Source: Vitellaria paradoxa
Lineage: Eukaryota > Streptophyta > Magnoliopsida > Ericales > Sapotaceae
Length of the DNA: 64,000 nucleotides
Direction: 5' to 3'
Assembly (NCBI GenBank): GCA_019916065.1
Contig: CM034236.1
Span: 11,269,334 to 11,333,333, forward strand
The translations under genes and the position numbers were made by a program. Below are positions 10,681 through 22,018 of the stretch, one piece after another. The notes below the pieces were generated by a model. That model saw nothing but the letters and a program-made list of their open reading frames with translations, did no database searches and had not been told where the DNA came from. Position 1 is the first letter of the stretch; each line of letters begins with the position of its first letter.

Positions 10681-13376
10681 GGCTAGAGAAAAATGAAGAA
10701 ACATATCATCCCAAAACCAATTTAATTTATAAAATTAAAAGACTATTATCTTTGAGTACCTAAAAATACATACTAAACAAGGACATATATGGCTTGGAAC
10801 AAACCCACCTAGAGAGTACATCCACGCACAGCCCTGAATAATTGTTTGTTTTATGTTTTATGATTTGGCATTTGTATTGGCAATATCTAGAAGACAAACC
10901 AAAACAGAAAAATATATATATATACTAGCAATAATATGTACTTACGGTACTTTGAACAAAATTAATATTAAATTTCTTATATAGTTGAAACTTTAGACAA
11001 AAAAATTCAAATCGAAAAAATTATAATAATCCATGGGTTTTAAATTTTTTTATAAAACTTTAGGCCTTAGCAGCTACTACATGTATTTTAGTCTCTCTCT
11101 CTCTCTCTCTCTCTATCCAGTTAGTTTTTGATAAGTACCGTAAAAGAAAACACAAATTATGGTGCTTTTAATTGGAAAGTTCAACTTCCTAGAAACTATA
11201 ATTAGACGGAATTTAAATCGGCAGTTTTGATTTCCATATAATTTTCACCCTTAATATATGGTGAAATTTAAAATGTCCAAACTATTTTGTGAGGTAGATG
11301 GTAGTGGAGTCCATTAATAAGAATTAAGACGAAAGTTAAAAATATAAAAATAATTTCAATCGTTGAATAAAAGAAAAAAATTCTTAACCATTGGATCTTA
11401 GTTTATGAAAAGGATACTTTCAAAACCAATAAGAAGAGTGAATAATTGAGAGGACTACATTTAGACAAAGGGATAAAGTTTCACTTTCTATTGTGTATAC
11501 TTCAAGAAGAAGTTATAAGTTGGATTCCATAGGAAAAAAATAATTGAAATTAATTGGTTGAGTACTCAAAATTAAAAATAACACAAAAAAAGCTTGTATG
11601 GAAGTAATCAATCTAATGTTTGAGCTGCTGACTTGTACTCCTCCAATTTCTACGACAAAATTAACCTAAGCTACAAATCACCATCAATATCAATGTTTGC
11701 AATGGGATGATCATCTTGTTTCTTCATTTTAGTGGCTATTTTTTCACATAAAATTTTATACAATCCACTCGCCATACAACTAGTGCTAACTAGAACAAGT
11801 GCATGACTTCCAATTCTCTTTATAGCATATATCTTCAATCCCAAAACATATAATGCAAAGAATTTAATATATAAATATTAAAGAACACCGTTATCAATCA
11901 CGTTCATTCATTAGGAAAAAATGATAAAATTTCATATATAAATAGAAGGGATTTAAGTCCATCAAAGGGTAATGCTTGTACAAACACAGATCTATTGTAA
12001 TATTTTATGCATCTTCCTAGTACACATTGAAAGGAGAGTAGATAGATGGACTTGGATGTGGTGATGAAAAAGAGAGGAGATAGAGTGTATTTCATGACCG
12101 AAATGACAATATAGCATAAGAAGGGAAAGATCAAAACAAAGGGAAGAGGTTGAGAGAGAAGAAAACACACCCAGCTAAAATTTGAAATGAGAAAAGTAAA
12201 AATACAATTTTCAAGTGAGTGGGGGCGAAAAAAAAGGAAAAACAATATGGGCAAAAATACAAATTCTAGGTTAATAGTGGCAGAAATAATAGCCTGTTGG
12301 GATGGAGTGAAATTGGCAGAAAATAAAAGAAAAGAGAAGATTTTAGAATTCATCTTTTATTTGTGAGTTTTTGTAGGAAATAAAAGAAAACAAAAGCAAT
12401 GGAAAGAAAAGTGAGTGTTAAAAAATTTTAAAATTTTCGTCCTTTCATAAGTGGGCAGAAATGAAGATAAGAGAAAAGTAAGTTAATGAAATTTTTGAAA
12501 TGACATATTTATTTAGAAAATAAAGAATAATAAAAAATTACAAATATATCCTAAAGCTAAATAAATTAATAATCCATCAACTTCTCAAAGGATTCAATGG
12601 CAAAATAACAATACACACTTTTTTTTTTCCCTTTCATTTCTTCTCAACTCAAAACAATAATAAAGAAAATCATTACCTTTTTGTCTTCTAAACTCCCAAA
12701 CAAAGAAAACTATTATCATTTCTCTTGTTTTCTCTCCAAACTCACAAACGAACCCTAAGTGTAATTTTTCAAATTAATGGAGGCCTCAAGTAGGTTCGCC
12801 CTTGGCCACACCTGCCCACGAGGTTAGGGCACAAAGAGGAAAAATAAATAAATAAATAAAATAAGACACAAACGAGAAGAAAAGCAAACCTCTCAATTTC
12901 ATTCAATCAAATTTCACAAATTTCATTCAATCCACAGTACAACAGAACAAACAAACTCAAATGAATTAGCCATGAAATCCCAGAAAAGCCCTAGTACTCT
13001 TAAGCCCTAAAAGGCAACAATAACTGATGCCGAACAGTCGTCGTCTTCCATTACCCTAGCTCAGGACAACACAATGTAAAGTTTATCAATCAATCAACTC
13101 TCCTGTTTTTAAACCCTCAAAATATTACTGATTTCTCATCCCCAAAAATCAATGTACTATCAAGACAATAAAAAAAAAATAATAGAACACAGTTGAGTTG
13201 ACATTCACTAACAGAAACAATAGAGCCCAAAGGACAATTCATCAATCAAAACAATAAACAACCAACTATGGCTTCAAGAAACAAAAGACAACGGAGTTAG
13301 GGACCATATTTCGTCCAAAGTATGGATTGCATACAAGGAAAACACAAGGAGCAGCAACTGGGTTCAGTGGATTTAC

Positions 13377-13480
13377 CTCGTGGTCTTTCTCCGGCGACGA
13401 CGATTTTATCAAGGAGAGAGCGAGCGAACCAGCGAGCTTTAGTGGGAGAGCCGAGGAGGCCGCGACTACATTTGAAATCG
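13377..13480 (-). other. Candidate non-coding first exon (possibly of NRPD7)
   Basis: A GC-rich island in AT-rich DNA, ending on the minus strand in a good donor (CACGAG|GTAAAT at 13377/13376). It is rich in CTCGCT and TCGTCG phrases typical of plant 5' UTRs. The upstream edge is arbitrary. It may be the first exon of NRPD7, of another transcript, or chance. Confidence 0.35.
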
Positions 13481-13555
13481 TGAAAATAAATCGAATGGGT
13501 AAACGAGGAAAAAATATCGAAATAAGGAAAATATGTCGTTATGTGTTTAAGGATT

Positions 13556-13684
13556 GTTTGGGGTGATAAAAAATGATATAAATTATGAGTTAGTAATTCA
13601 GACAGTAAAATAAAAGATAAATAATTTTTAAAAAATTTTAAAGATTTTTAAAAATTTTCAGAAGTTTATAACAAACCAAACGGA
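13556..13684. mobile_element. Tourist-like MITE, degenerate copy
   Basis: It starts with TGTTTGGGGTGATAAAAAATG and ends with ACAAACCAAACGG, giving an imperfect inverted repeat around an AT-rich core with TTTTTAAAAATTTT. No target duplication could be fixed. Confidence 0.4.
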
Positions 13685-13730
13685 TTGTAAAATTAGTTGA
13701 GAAATATTTATTTTACAGTAAATAAATATA

Positions 13731-13898
13731 GGCTCCGTTTGAAGTTATACAAAATAAAATAAAATCTTACAAATCTCTACAAACACGAATTATGAGATAA
13801 TAAATTTTAAATTCTTCACTCACTGCACGAATTACGAAATATTTACTTTTACAATTTTATTTTATTTTATACACTTTTATACAACTCCAAACACATCC
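13731..13898. mobile_element. Tourist-like MITE with ATA target duplication
   Basis: The left end GGCTCCGTTTGAAG and the right end CCAAACACATCC are imperfect inverted repeats. ATA flanks both sides (13728-13730 and 13899-13901). The core holds two copies of the family signature 'CACGAATTACGA' or its variant. Confidence 0.6.
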
Positions 13899-14274
13899 AT
13901 AATTTATATTTTTTATATATAACATTTTAATTTTATACGACATATTATAAATATTAATTTTATTTTATAAATTAAAAAACTTTATTAAAAAAAAAGTAGA
14001 AACATGGAGAAGATATTAACGACATTTGGTTCACCTTAATTTACCAAAATTAATTAATTTTTATAAATTTTTTTTAATTTCTTCTGATAAAATTTCGTCA
14101 TATAAGTACATATCCCTTTTATATCAATTGTTTGTATCATTTTTTATAATCTTTTATCATCCAAACACCACCATTTTATCAAGAGGTAGAATAAAACCTG
14201 CACAATATATTGTAAATATTTGATTATTATGTATTATTTTTTTATTTTATCCCAACCTCACTGGTGGGTTTGGA

Positions 14275-14430
14275 ATTTACTTTTTATTTTAAGGCTCGGC
14301 TTAAAATTTTTTAAAGGCTTGAAATAGAGTCTGGCCGAGCTGAGCTAAGATTGGGCCAACACCAAAACTCATATACCTTGTTAGGCCTCGAGCAGACCCG
14401 AGCCCAACTTTGTACATCTCTGGTATGATT
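14275..14430. mobile_element. Truncated hAT-type MITE-like sequence
   Basis: GGCTCGGC/GGCCGAGC-rich phrases ending in 'TTTGTACATCTCTGG' resemble the one-sided GC-rich end of plant hAT MITEs. Only one end is recognisable. Confidence 0.25.
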
Positions 14431-15726
14431 ATTTTTTACCCCTTTACAATCCCTTTACTTTTATGAGAGACTAATTTATAATAGATATTAAAATAATAAT
14501 TTATTTTAATAATTTTTTTAAATTTATTTCTATTAAAATCCAAAGCTATTATTAAAATAATTTATTTTATTTGAATATTGTATTAAACTAAAGTCAATTT
14601 TTAGTAAATGGCAATTTATTGCTAAAGTGATTTGTTTTATCAAAACATTTATTAAAAATTTTAACTATTAAAAAATAATTCATTATTAAATGGTTTTTCT
14701 TAAATTAAAATTACTTTCTAATAAAAACACTAATTTATTATAAAATTAGTTACTACTGAAATAACAGTTTAGGAACAAAATGATTTATTTCATTAAATCA
14801 AAAAATTTTCTAATAAATAATACATTATTATTAACAATTTATTTATTAAAATTAAATTAATTAGTATTAAAATAATAATTTATTAATAAAATTATTTATT
14901 TTATTAAAAGATTTCGTTGAAATTAAATTAATTACTTTTTTATTAGAATAAATAATAATTTATTATAAAAAAACTTTTCAACATTAATTTACTATTGTTA
15001 TTATTTATTATTATATTTTTATTAAAATTTAAATAATTACTATTAAATAACATTTTTCATTAGAAAATTAAATAATGAGATATTTTATAATAAATAATAA
15101 TAATATTTTATTAAATTAAATAATATTTTATTCTAATAATCTTTTAATGAATCGATCAGCATTTTCTATCGGTCAATTACTATTCTCAAACTAGAGGTAA
15201 TTAAATTATACGGATAAAGTATTACCCTTACTGCTAATTAAATGTAATTATCACTTGTAAAATTTTAGTCTTATTATCCGAATATAGTTAAAAAGGATAC
15301 ATCGCCTCCGTAATTAGCCGTAATTAGTATTCATGTAAAGTTTATTCCCATAATCTTTTTTACCTATTGTGCTAGAGCTAATCCAAACGCTCCCTTAGCA
15401 GGAAACCTTATTTGGTAGGTACCACACTCACCTAACTCCTCATCAACACATTAATTAGCAAAACAATCAGAATTCGAATCCACACTTAATAAATTATTAC
15501 AATTAATATGTTACTAAACTTATTGCACTCAGAGAGTTATGAACTTGTGATTTGTTGAAAGAAGTTGAGTTATCCCACCAAATATGAGTAATCCCTTGTA
15601 TTTCAATTTGTAACACTAAATTATAAAGTGAAAATTAAAGTATAAAGTGAAAATTAAAGTGTAGTGGTCAATTTGTTCACATCAAAATTAACAATTTTAA
15701 TTATGACTAAATATCTAAAATATCCC

Positions 15727-15761
<35 letters not shown>

Positions 15762-16300
15762 GACGTCTTTATAAAGTCGTTTGATATTTCTTGTATATAT
15801 GTATTCATATATGAAAACATAATTTATAAATAATTTAAATAAATTAGATAAACCATATTTAGATGTAGGATTTTACTTCTATTGCTCTCAACTTCTTTTT
15901 TTTTTTTTTTTTTTTTTTTGTTTGTAGATGATGCTTAGAAATTTAAGAAATTTATATATTAATTAGAATAAATGGTGAAAATGTATTTAAAGTTCTCTAA
16001 TTAATTTAAAAATTTATCAAATTAATTTATTACTACCCTAATAAACTTTCATTGGCATGAATAGAAGTAGGATATTAGCACTAAGCATGTATTATATTAA
16101 GTTTTATATTAAGCTTCCACAAAAAAAAATTTTTTTTTCATTTAAGATCGAGGTATGATTTGAAGTAATATCTTCTCCATTCCATGCTTGCTAGGGTTGC
16201 ACATAATTTAGTTGGATACAATTTGATACTACGATGCAAGTTATTAGTTTGAAGTATTACTTATTTTATTCATGAATCCTAACAATCACATTTTGAGTTA
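14430..16300. other. Very AT-rich intergenic sequence
   Basis: This is almost pure A/T with many 'TTTATTA' phrases. It includes a (TTA)n microsatellite at 15727-15760 and a 20+ base T-run near 15897-15919. No gene was seen. Confidence 0.6.
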
Positions 16301-16529
16301 TTTATCATGATCTACACTACTTGAAGAAGACTCCTAGTCATGACTTATTATATAGATCATTTGTTACACTAGATGTGAACGAATAAAATAATGTCAATTA
16401 AGCTAGTAGTTATTCAGAATTTTAAATCAACGGTCTACTTCTAGATACTATACCTTCATTGGAGAAATCTTATTAATTGGCACAATAAAAATTAGACGAT
16501 TGTTACTCAATTTAATATAAGATCGACAT

Positions 16530-16850
16530 CGTGCTATAGCCTATATTACATCTAAAATGCTTTGGTTTCGCTCTTTACTTTGTGACTTTGCTTGTGTTGC
16601 TACTTGAACTCTTATATTTATGTAATGTGATTAATTGGGCGTCTATCTTTATTTCTAATAATATAGTCATTTGCTAACGAATCAAACATATCAAGTTGGA
16701 TTATCATTTTATTTGAGTTCTCTTACTTAAACATTATCTCATTATTTTGTTGGAACGCTTGAATTCTCAGTTGAGTGACACTCTTACTAAGTCTTGTCTC
16801 GTTCTCTTTTTTTAGTAACTATTCAGGGAATATTTAATCTCTATACTCTA
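16530..16850 (+). pseudogene. Decayed Ty1/copia RNase H / polyprotein C-terminus
   Basis: With several stops and frame shifts ignored, the plus strand gives pieces in the order expected for the copia RNase H end: an ASIFISNN-like stretch, then RIKHIKLDYHFI (compare the family's RTKHIE-D-HF motif), then DTLTKS. The LTR-like sequence starts directly after this, as expected for the 3' end of a copia element. Confidence 0.55.
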
Positions 16851-17245
16851 GTTTAAGAGAGAGTATTAGAATATTTAAGATATTACTAGATATTAGGATA
16901 ATATCCCCGTTGAAATATAGAGAGAGGCAGATCAAATAAGAAACAAGTATAATCTAGGTATATTTTCTTACCAAAAATAAAACATATTGAATCTTATAAT
17001 ATTCTCATAATATCTAGTAATATCTTAAATATTCTAATACTCTCTCTTAAACTCTAATATCTAGTAATATCTTAAATATTCTAATACTCTCTCTTAAACT
17101 CTAATATCTAATAATATGTTAAATATTCTAATACTCTCTCTTAAACTAGAGTATAAGATTCAATATGTTTTATTTTTGGTATGAAAATATACCTAGATTA
17201 TACTTATTTAATCTACCTCTCTCTATATTTCAACGGAGATAACAT
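16850..17245. repeat. Copia LTR remnant rearranged into an inverted repeat around three ~60 bp tandem copies
   Basis: The segment 16900-17002 (TTGAAATATAGAGAGAGGCA onward) recurs as its reverse complement at 17153-17240. Between the arms lie tandem copies of a ~60 bp unit containing ATCTAGTAATATCTTAAATA and ATACTCTCTCTTAAAC. The sequence follows the copia 3' coding remnant, so it probably began as an LTR. Confidence 0.6.
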
Positions 17246-17551
17246 GTGAAAGTACGTATTGAAATTATCTCAAATTGACAAAATAATACTTCTCAAACCA
17301 ATATAATATCTTAATGAGCGTACGATCTTAATGGAATTTTTTACTCTTGACCAATTATTTTGGAATTGAATGGTATATAACCTATCAATAAATTAACTTT
17401 CTAATTTAAACTTTTTAAAAATCTAAAATCATATACCTCTTTTTCCCCTTCTATTCTACATTTCAAACCAAAAACATAATGAATAATGTTGAATTTTTAT
17501 TCATTTTATTTAATTTGTTAGTAAATTTTTAATTCAAGCACAATATAAGAA

Positions 17552-17730
17552 AAGTAGGGGTGGCAAAATGGGCGGGTTAGGCGGGTTAGTAATGGGTTTA
17601 AACGGGTTGAAGATTAAATGGGTGCAACCCAAATCCATCCATTTAAAACGTGAGTTAGATATGGGCGGGTTGAACACGGGTTAGTACAAACCCATGAACC
17701 CATATAACAACCCATTTACTTATAACCTAC
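17552..17730. mobile_element. hAT-type MITE, one end only
   Basis: It starts AGTAGGGGTGGCAAAATGGG, a typical hAT MITE terminus, followed by repeated GGGCGGGTTAGG-type phrases. The matching right end was not found, so this is a truncated copy. Confidence 0.45.
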
Positions 17731-17834
17731 TTTAAAAAAAATTAAAAATTTATTTCAATTAATGTGTATATATATAAATACATCAATATTTATTTTAATT
17801 AATATTGAGGAGCGAAACCAAGCTCGGAGGTGAG

Positions 17835-18406
17835 CAGGGGCGGAGCTATGTTGGGGCAAGGGGGCAAGTGACCCCCCTCAATTTTTTAGATAAAATTACT
17901 AAAATGCCCTTTTTATTATTTTAATTTTATTTAAAAATTAAATTAATTAAAAATTAAGATATTTTGATTTTATTAAAAATTTAAAGTTAACTCAAAATTT
18001 TTTAACATATAAGAAGTTTAAAAGAATCAAACTTGGTATTTTTTGTGAAATAAAGTGTATTTTTTAATATATTATTACATATTTTTGTTTATACTATCAG
18101 TAAATTTAGCATATAACATAATAAATTCTATAGATAATAAAATTTAATAATAATTATATTTTTTGTAGTAAGGGATATCTCTAATAAACTTCAGGTGCTT
18201 GAACCATTAACTGTGAGAAATATATTCACTAGTTAATACTCAAGAATAATTTATTTTGTCTCTAAAAATAACATCATTTTTCTCCTACTCTCAATTGAAA
18301 AATAAGTCGATTGTTATTTTTTTTTAGGTGTTCAGTGCCCCCCTTGGCGCCCGGTGCCCCCTGACGCCCAGTGCCCCCCTGGACAAAAATTCTGGCTCCA
18401 CCCCTG
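17835..18406. mobile_element. Non-autonomous hAT element, 572 bp, perfect 8 bp target duplication
   Basis: The ends CAGGGGCGGAGCTA and TGGCTCCACCCCTG are inverted repeats with two mismatches. GAGGTGAG flanks both sides (17827-17834 and 18407-18414), the 8 bp duplication typical of hAT transposons. The interior is AT-rich with GC-rich subterminal runs (GACCCCCCTC on the left, GTGCCCCCC on the right). There is no transposase frame. Confidence 0.9.
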
Positions 18407-18516
18407 GAGGTGAGGATGGTAATAGGATGAGAATTGGGTCAAAGTCAATGTATCATCAATTATTTAACTATTTTGTTCTAGACTATTGAATACGTGTCAT
18501 AAAAGTATATTAAAAT

Positions 18517-18693
18517 AAAATATATTTATATAAAAGTGTTTAATTAGTCAAAATTAACCAAAATTTACTAATTTTTACTAAATTGTTATACTTTTTTCAA
18601 ATCAAAATTTATCATATATCACTTTTATATTAAATTTTTATACTTATACTATACTTTTTTACCAAATTTTTACCAACCAAACACCCCAAACCA
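18517..18693. mobile_element. MITE of a second GTTTGG-ended family
   Basis: It runs from AAGTGTTTAATTAGTCAAAA to TACCAACCAAACACCCC. The ends pair imperfectly, and the core includes 'ATTTATCATATATCACTTTT', a signature seen in the copies near 21.8, 23.7 and 25.8 kb. Confidence 0.4.
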
Positions 18694-19159
18694 AAAACAT
18701 TGAGCTTTAAAAAAAATTGAGTACAAGATTTGGATTAGTGCACCCACGAGATTGTCTTTTTTTTTTTTTAGGGAATATTTGTACTAACAAAATATACAAA
18801 AAATTAATAAAATTATAAAAAAAAATTATTAATTTTTTAATTAAAATTTATCACATATCATTTTTACATTAATTTTTTATTTTTTATTTTTTTTGGTATT
18901 TTGTTTATTCAGCCAAACCGCTCCTTAATGTCCCTTTGACTCAAGTTAGAGTTGGGAGAACTTTGATCCGTTGAATGGTCCCTACCCACATGATTTTAGT
19001 CGTAAGAATAAAATTAATGTAGCATTTATCAGTTGTGTATACATCCATCAATTATGTGCGCCCTTTTTGACCGAGAAAGAAAAACTGACCTTCGGCTACT
19101 ACAACCTCGTATAAATAAATAAATAAATATATATATATATAATAAAATTCAATAATTTA

Positions 19160-19286
19160 GGATTCATTTGATACGATATAAAATATTAAAAAATTCTAAA
19201 AATTTTTCAAAATTATTTATATTTTTATCTCACTACACGAATTACGAATTTATAAATTATCTCACTATTTATCATTCCGAACGCCC
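19160..19286. mobile_element. Tourist-like MITE with TTTA/TTA flanks
   Basis: The left end GGATTCATTTGATACG and the right end TTCCGAACGCCC are imperfect inverted repeats, with TTTA on both sides (19156-19159, 19287-19290). The core carries CACGAATTACGAA. Confidence 0.5.
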
Positions 19287-19634
19287 TTTAGTATATTCTA
19301 AATTAAGGGCTGATGAGATTTTTTTCGTATCAATCAATGACTAAAATTTTTTGGAGAGAGAGAGAGAAATTTGCTGTACAAGAACTTGATTCAAATTTTA
19401 AACTTTCTGCGGCTTTAATTTCAAATTTCAAACTACTATTTATGACAAAAAAATGATGATAGTGCGATAATATTCTCAAATATATCTAATTTCTGCATAA
19501 ATTTTTCCTTTAACTTTTTTTAAAAATTATTTTATTTATTTTTTTAGTTCTTTATAAATCAAATTATGTTTTAGCTCAGGTAATTTATTGTACATGTGTG
19601 TATATATATATATTTGAGCTTAGTTTGTCTACTC

Positions 19635-19877
19635 TTTGACCAAGAATCATCCTTGGATAGAGCCCTGCACTTCTGACCACGTGTTAAATATGAGTTATAT
19701 GATTGTAGTTTGACGATTCCGCATTCTAAATGTGTTTATATTCTGATTCTTTTCTTTGTGTACAACGGCAAGTCCGGTCCGCGGAGACCGTTAAAATAGC
19801 CGTTGGGGCCAGAAATTTGAAATCCCGGGGAGTACAAAAGGGAAACAAACACTCTCTCGAGATAGAAAAATAACACC
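19635..19877 (+). promoter_or_regulatory. Putative bHLH92-like promoter: W-box and G-box
   Basis: Upstream of the ATG at 19878 there are TTTGACC (19635-19641, W-box type), CACGTG (19678-19683, G-box) and a TTTGACG near 19707. These fit stress- or jasmonate-responsive control, as reported for the family, but no expression evidence is in the sequence. Confidence 0.4.
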
Positions 19878-21985
19878 ATGGAAGAGTTCTTTCAGGATGG
19901 GTTGCCGGGACTGAACTTCTGGGTCGAAGGGGTGCCTTTTCCCGCGAGCCGAAGCGCCTTTATCCGGTACGCCGGGGATTTCCAAACCAAAAGATGCGCC
20001 GTGGAATCGAATTTTGGAAGTGTAAACAAGAGGATGATAGAGTTCCTGAGGAGGAGCTGGGCTCCGGCGATGGAGAGCAGGGCGTCGGAGAGAGACCGGA
20101 GTTACCGGCACATGATCAGTGAGAGGATTAGGAGAGTGAAGCAGAAGCAGAGCTACTCGGCTCTGCGCTCTCTACTTCCCCCTGGAACAAAGGTCTGTTT
20201 GGTTATTATCTGTTTCAGCTTTTTAGTTCCCTTTCGAAAAATCCCACTTTAGTTTTTGTTCTCATTCAACTCATCCAAACTCTCAGCAATTCTCTCTTTC
20301 ACACAGCCAAAATTGTCAATCACACCGCATGCCGCATATCCATCCCTCTGTACCAATGCCTTCAATTTAGAGAGTTTTTGGCAAATGTTGGGATTACCCA
20401 TTAAGAATTTCTTAATGAAAATATTAATTTTTCATATTTTTTTGACATATAACTCCATCACTAAAATATTATTAGGTGACATGTATTAATTGAATATTAA
20501 TGAGTGTTTTGTAGTACTAGTTAAATAAAAGGTTGCACCCAAAATTTTTTAGGACAATAATTAGTTATAAGCAATATCAAAAGAGTGGAATTAAGTATTT
20601 TTCTCGCCTTGTGCTACTAAATAGAAATAAATTAAGTTATATACTATGAGCTGAATATTAAATCAGGTTATAAACAGTTAAATTAAGATATTATATACTA
20701 TTGATACTAAAAAATTTTGGGTCCGAATCTTACCTGAAATTAAATCTCAAGCACAGCTCCCCCTTTGAATATCATAATACTCTCTCAAGTTATCGGAGTA
20801 ATATTGCATACATCACTATATTACTTTTCGGATAGGCGGGAGTTTCGTATACTAAATCGTATCTTTTGATATATTTGTCGAATTTATAACCAAAATTAGT
20901 TTTGACTTAAAAAAACCAATTTTCATAGCACTGTGATTTTGAAGTTTGAAATCTTTAAAATCGCAACTGGATAAGATTTCTAAGTCCTTGGGCTGCTGGT
21001 GTTGTTTTTGGTTGCAGAGTGATAAGAATTCAATAGTTCAAGTGGCGGCCAAGGAGGTGCAGGAGCTGGAGAGATGTAAAGGAGAGGTGGAGAGGAGGAA
21101 CAGAGAGATTGAAGGGATTTTGGCGGGAAGAAGATCAGGCGGAGAGATGATGGTGGAGGGGGGAGGAGCTAAGATGATGAGATTCAGTTTCAGGGTGGTG
21201 GCTGATCATTCATCTGGGATAGATTCTATGGTGGAGGTTTTGAAATGCTTGAAGAGCACTGGGTCTAAAACTACTACTATCCAATCAAAATTCTCAGCTC
21301 AGGGATTGACCCTAGCACTGGAGATTGAATCCCTGGTCAGTATCATCTCTCCCATGGTTTTAGAAAACCGCTCTTATTGTTTATTAGTGTTTTTATTCTA
21401 TTACGATTTGTTATATTTATGATACGGTTGGAGTAAAAAAAAAAAAAAAAAAGATAAAATGAAATAAATCGTGTGTTCGTAATTCGTATAATAAAATAAA
21501 ATGTAAATGATTTTTAAAATTTTTTAATATATTTTACTATTTTTTAGAATTTTTTTGACATTCACTCTAACTTTTAATTATTTTTATATTTATTAAACTA
21601 TATTCACTAACATTATGCTAACTTTTGCTATTATGGGGGGTTTGGTCATACTAAAATAAATAAATAAAGTTACAATTTTATATATGGGGTTGGGACATAA
21701 TACTTTGGTTAATTAGGTATTTAGGCGTGTTTTGGGTTATCAAAAAATATTAAAAAAAAATTTAATTTTTACCAACTTTTTTCAATTATTTTTAATTAAA
21801 TTTCATCATCTGTTACTTTTACACCAACTTTTTATAAAAATTGGCCATCCAAACACTACGTTAGTAAAAATTTGTAAGATTTGAAAAAAGTTAAAAAATT
21901 TTGTTAAAGATTAGAGAAAGTTGATAAAAGTTAAAAAAAATTTGATAAAAATTAATTTTATGCTCGGTAAAAAAAATTAATAAAA

Positions 21986-22018
<33 letters not shown>

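Larger units (their letters stand above)
7094..13376 (-). other. Region upstream of NRPD7, possibly a long 5' UTR intron
   Basis: No coding gene was seen. On the minus strand the segment is bounded by a GAG|GTAAAT donor at 13377/13376 and TTTCAG next to the NRPD7 ATG. It is less AT-rich than most intergenic parts, especially at 7.2-9.7 kb. It contains a possible LTR remnant near 8240-8540, a dispersed repeat near 10190-10680 and a (CT)n run near 11094-11114. A 6.3 kb UTR intron is long, so this is only a candidate. Confidence 0.3.

Noticed and set aside
11904..12353. 149-residue minus-strand open frame
   Set aside because: It is Phe/Leu/Ser-rich because the plus strand is purine-rich (AAGAGAGGAG). 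There is no recognisable domain, and it lies in the candidate NRPD7 intron.
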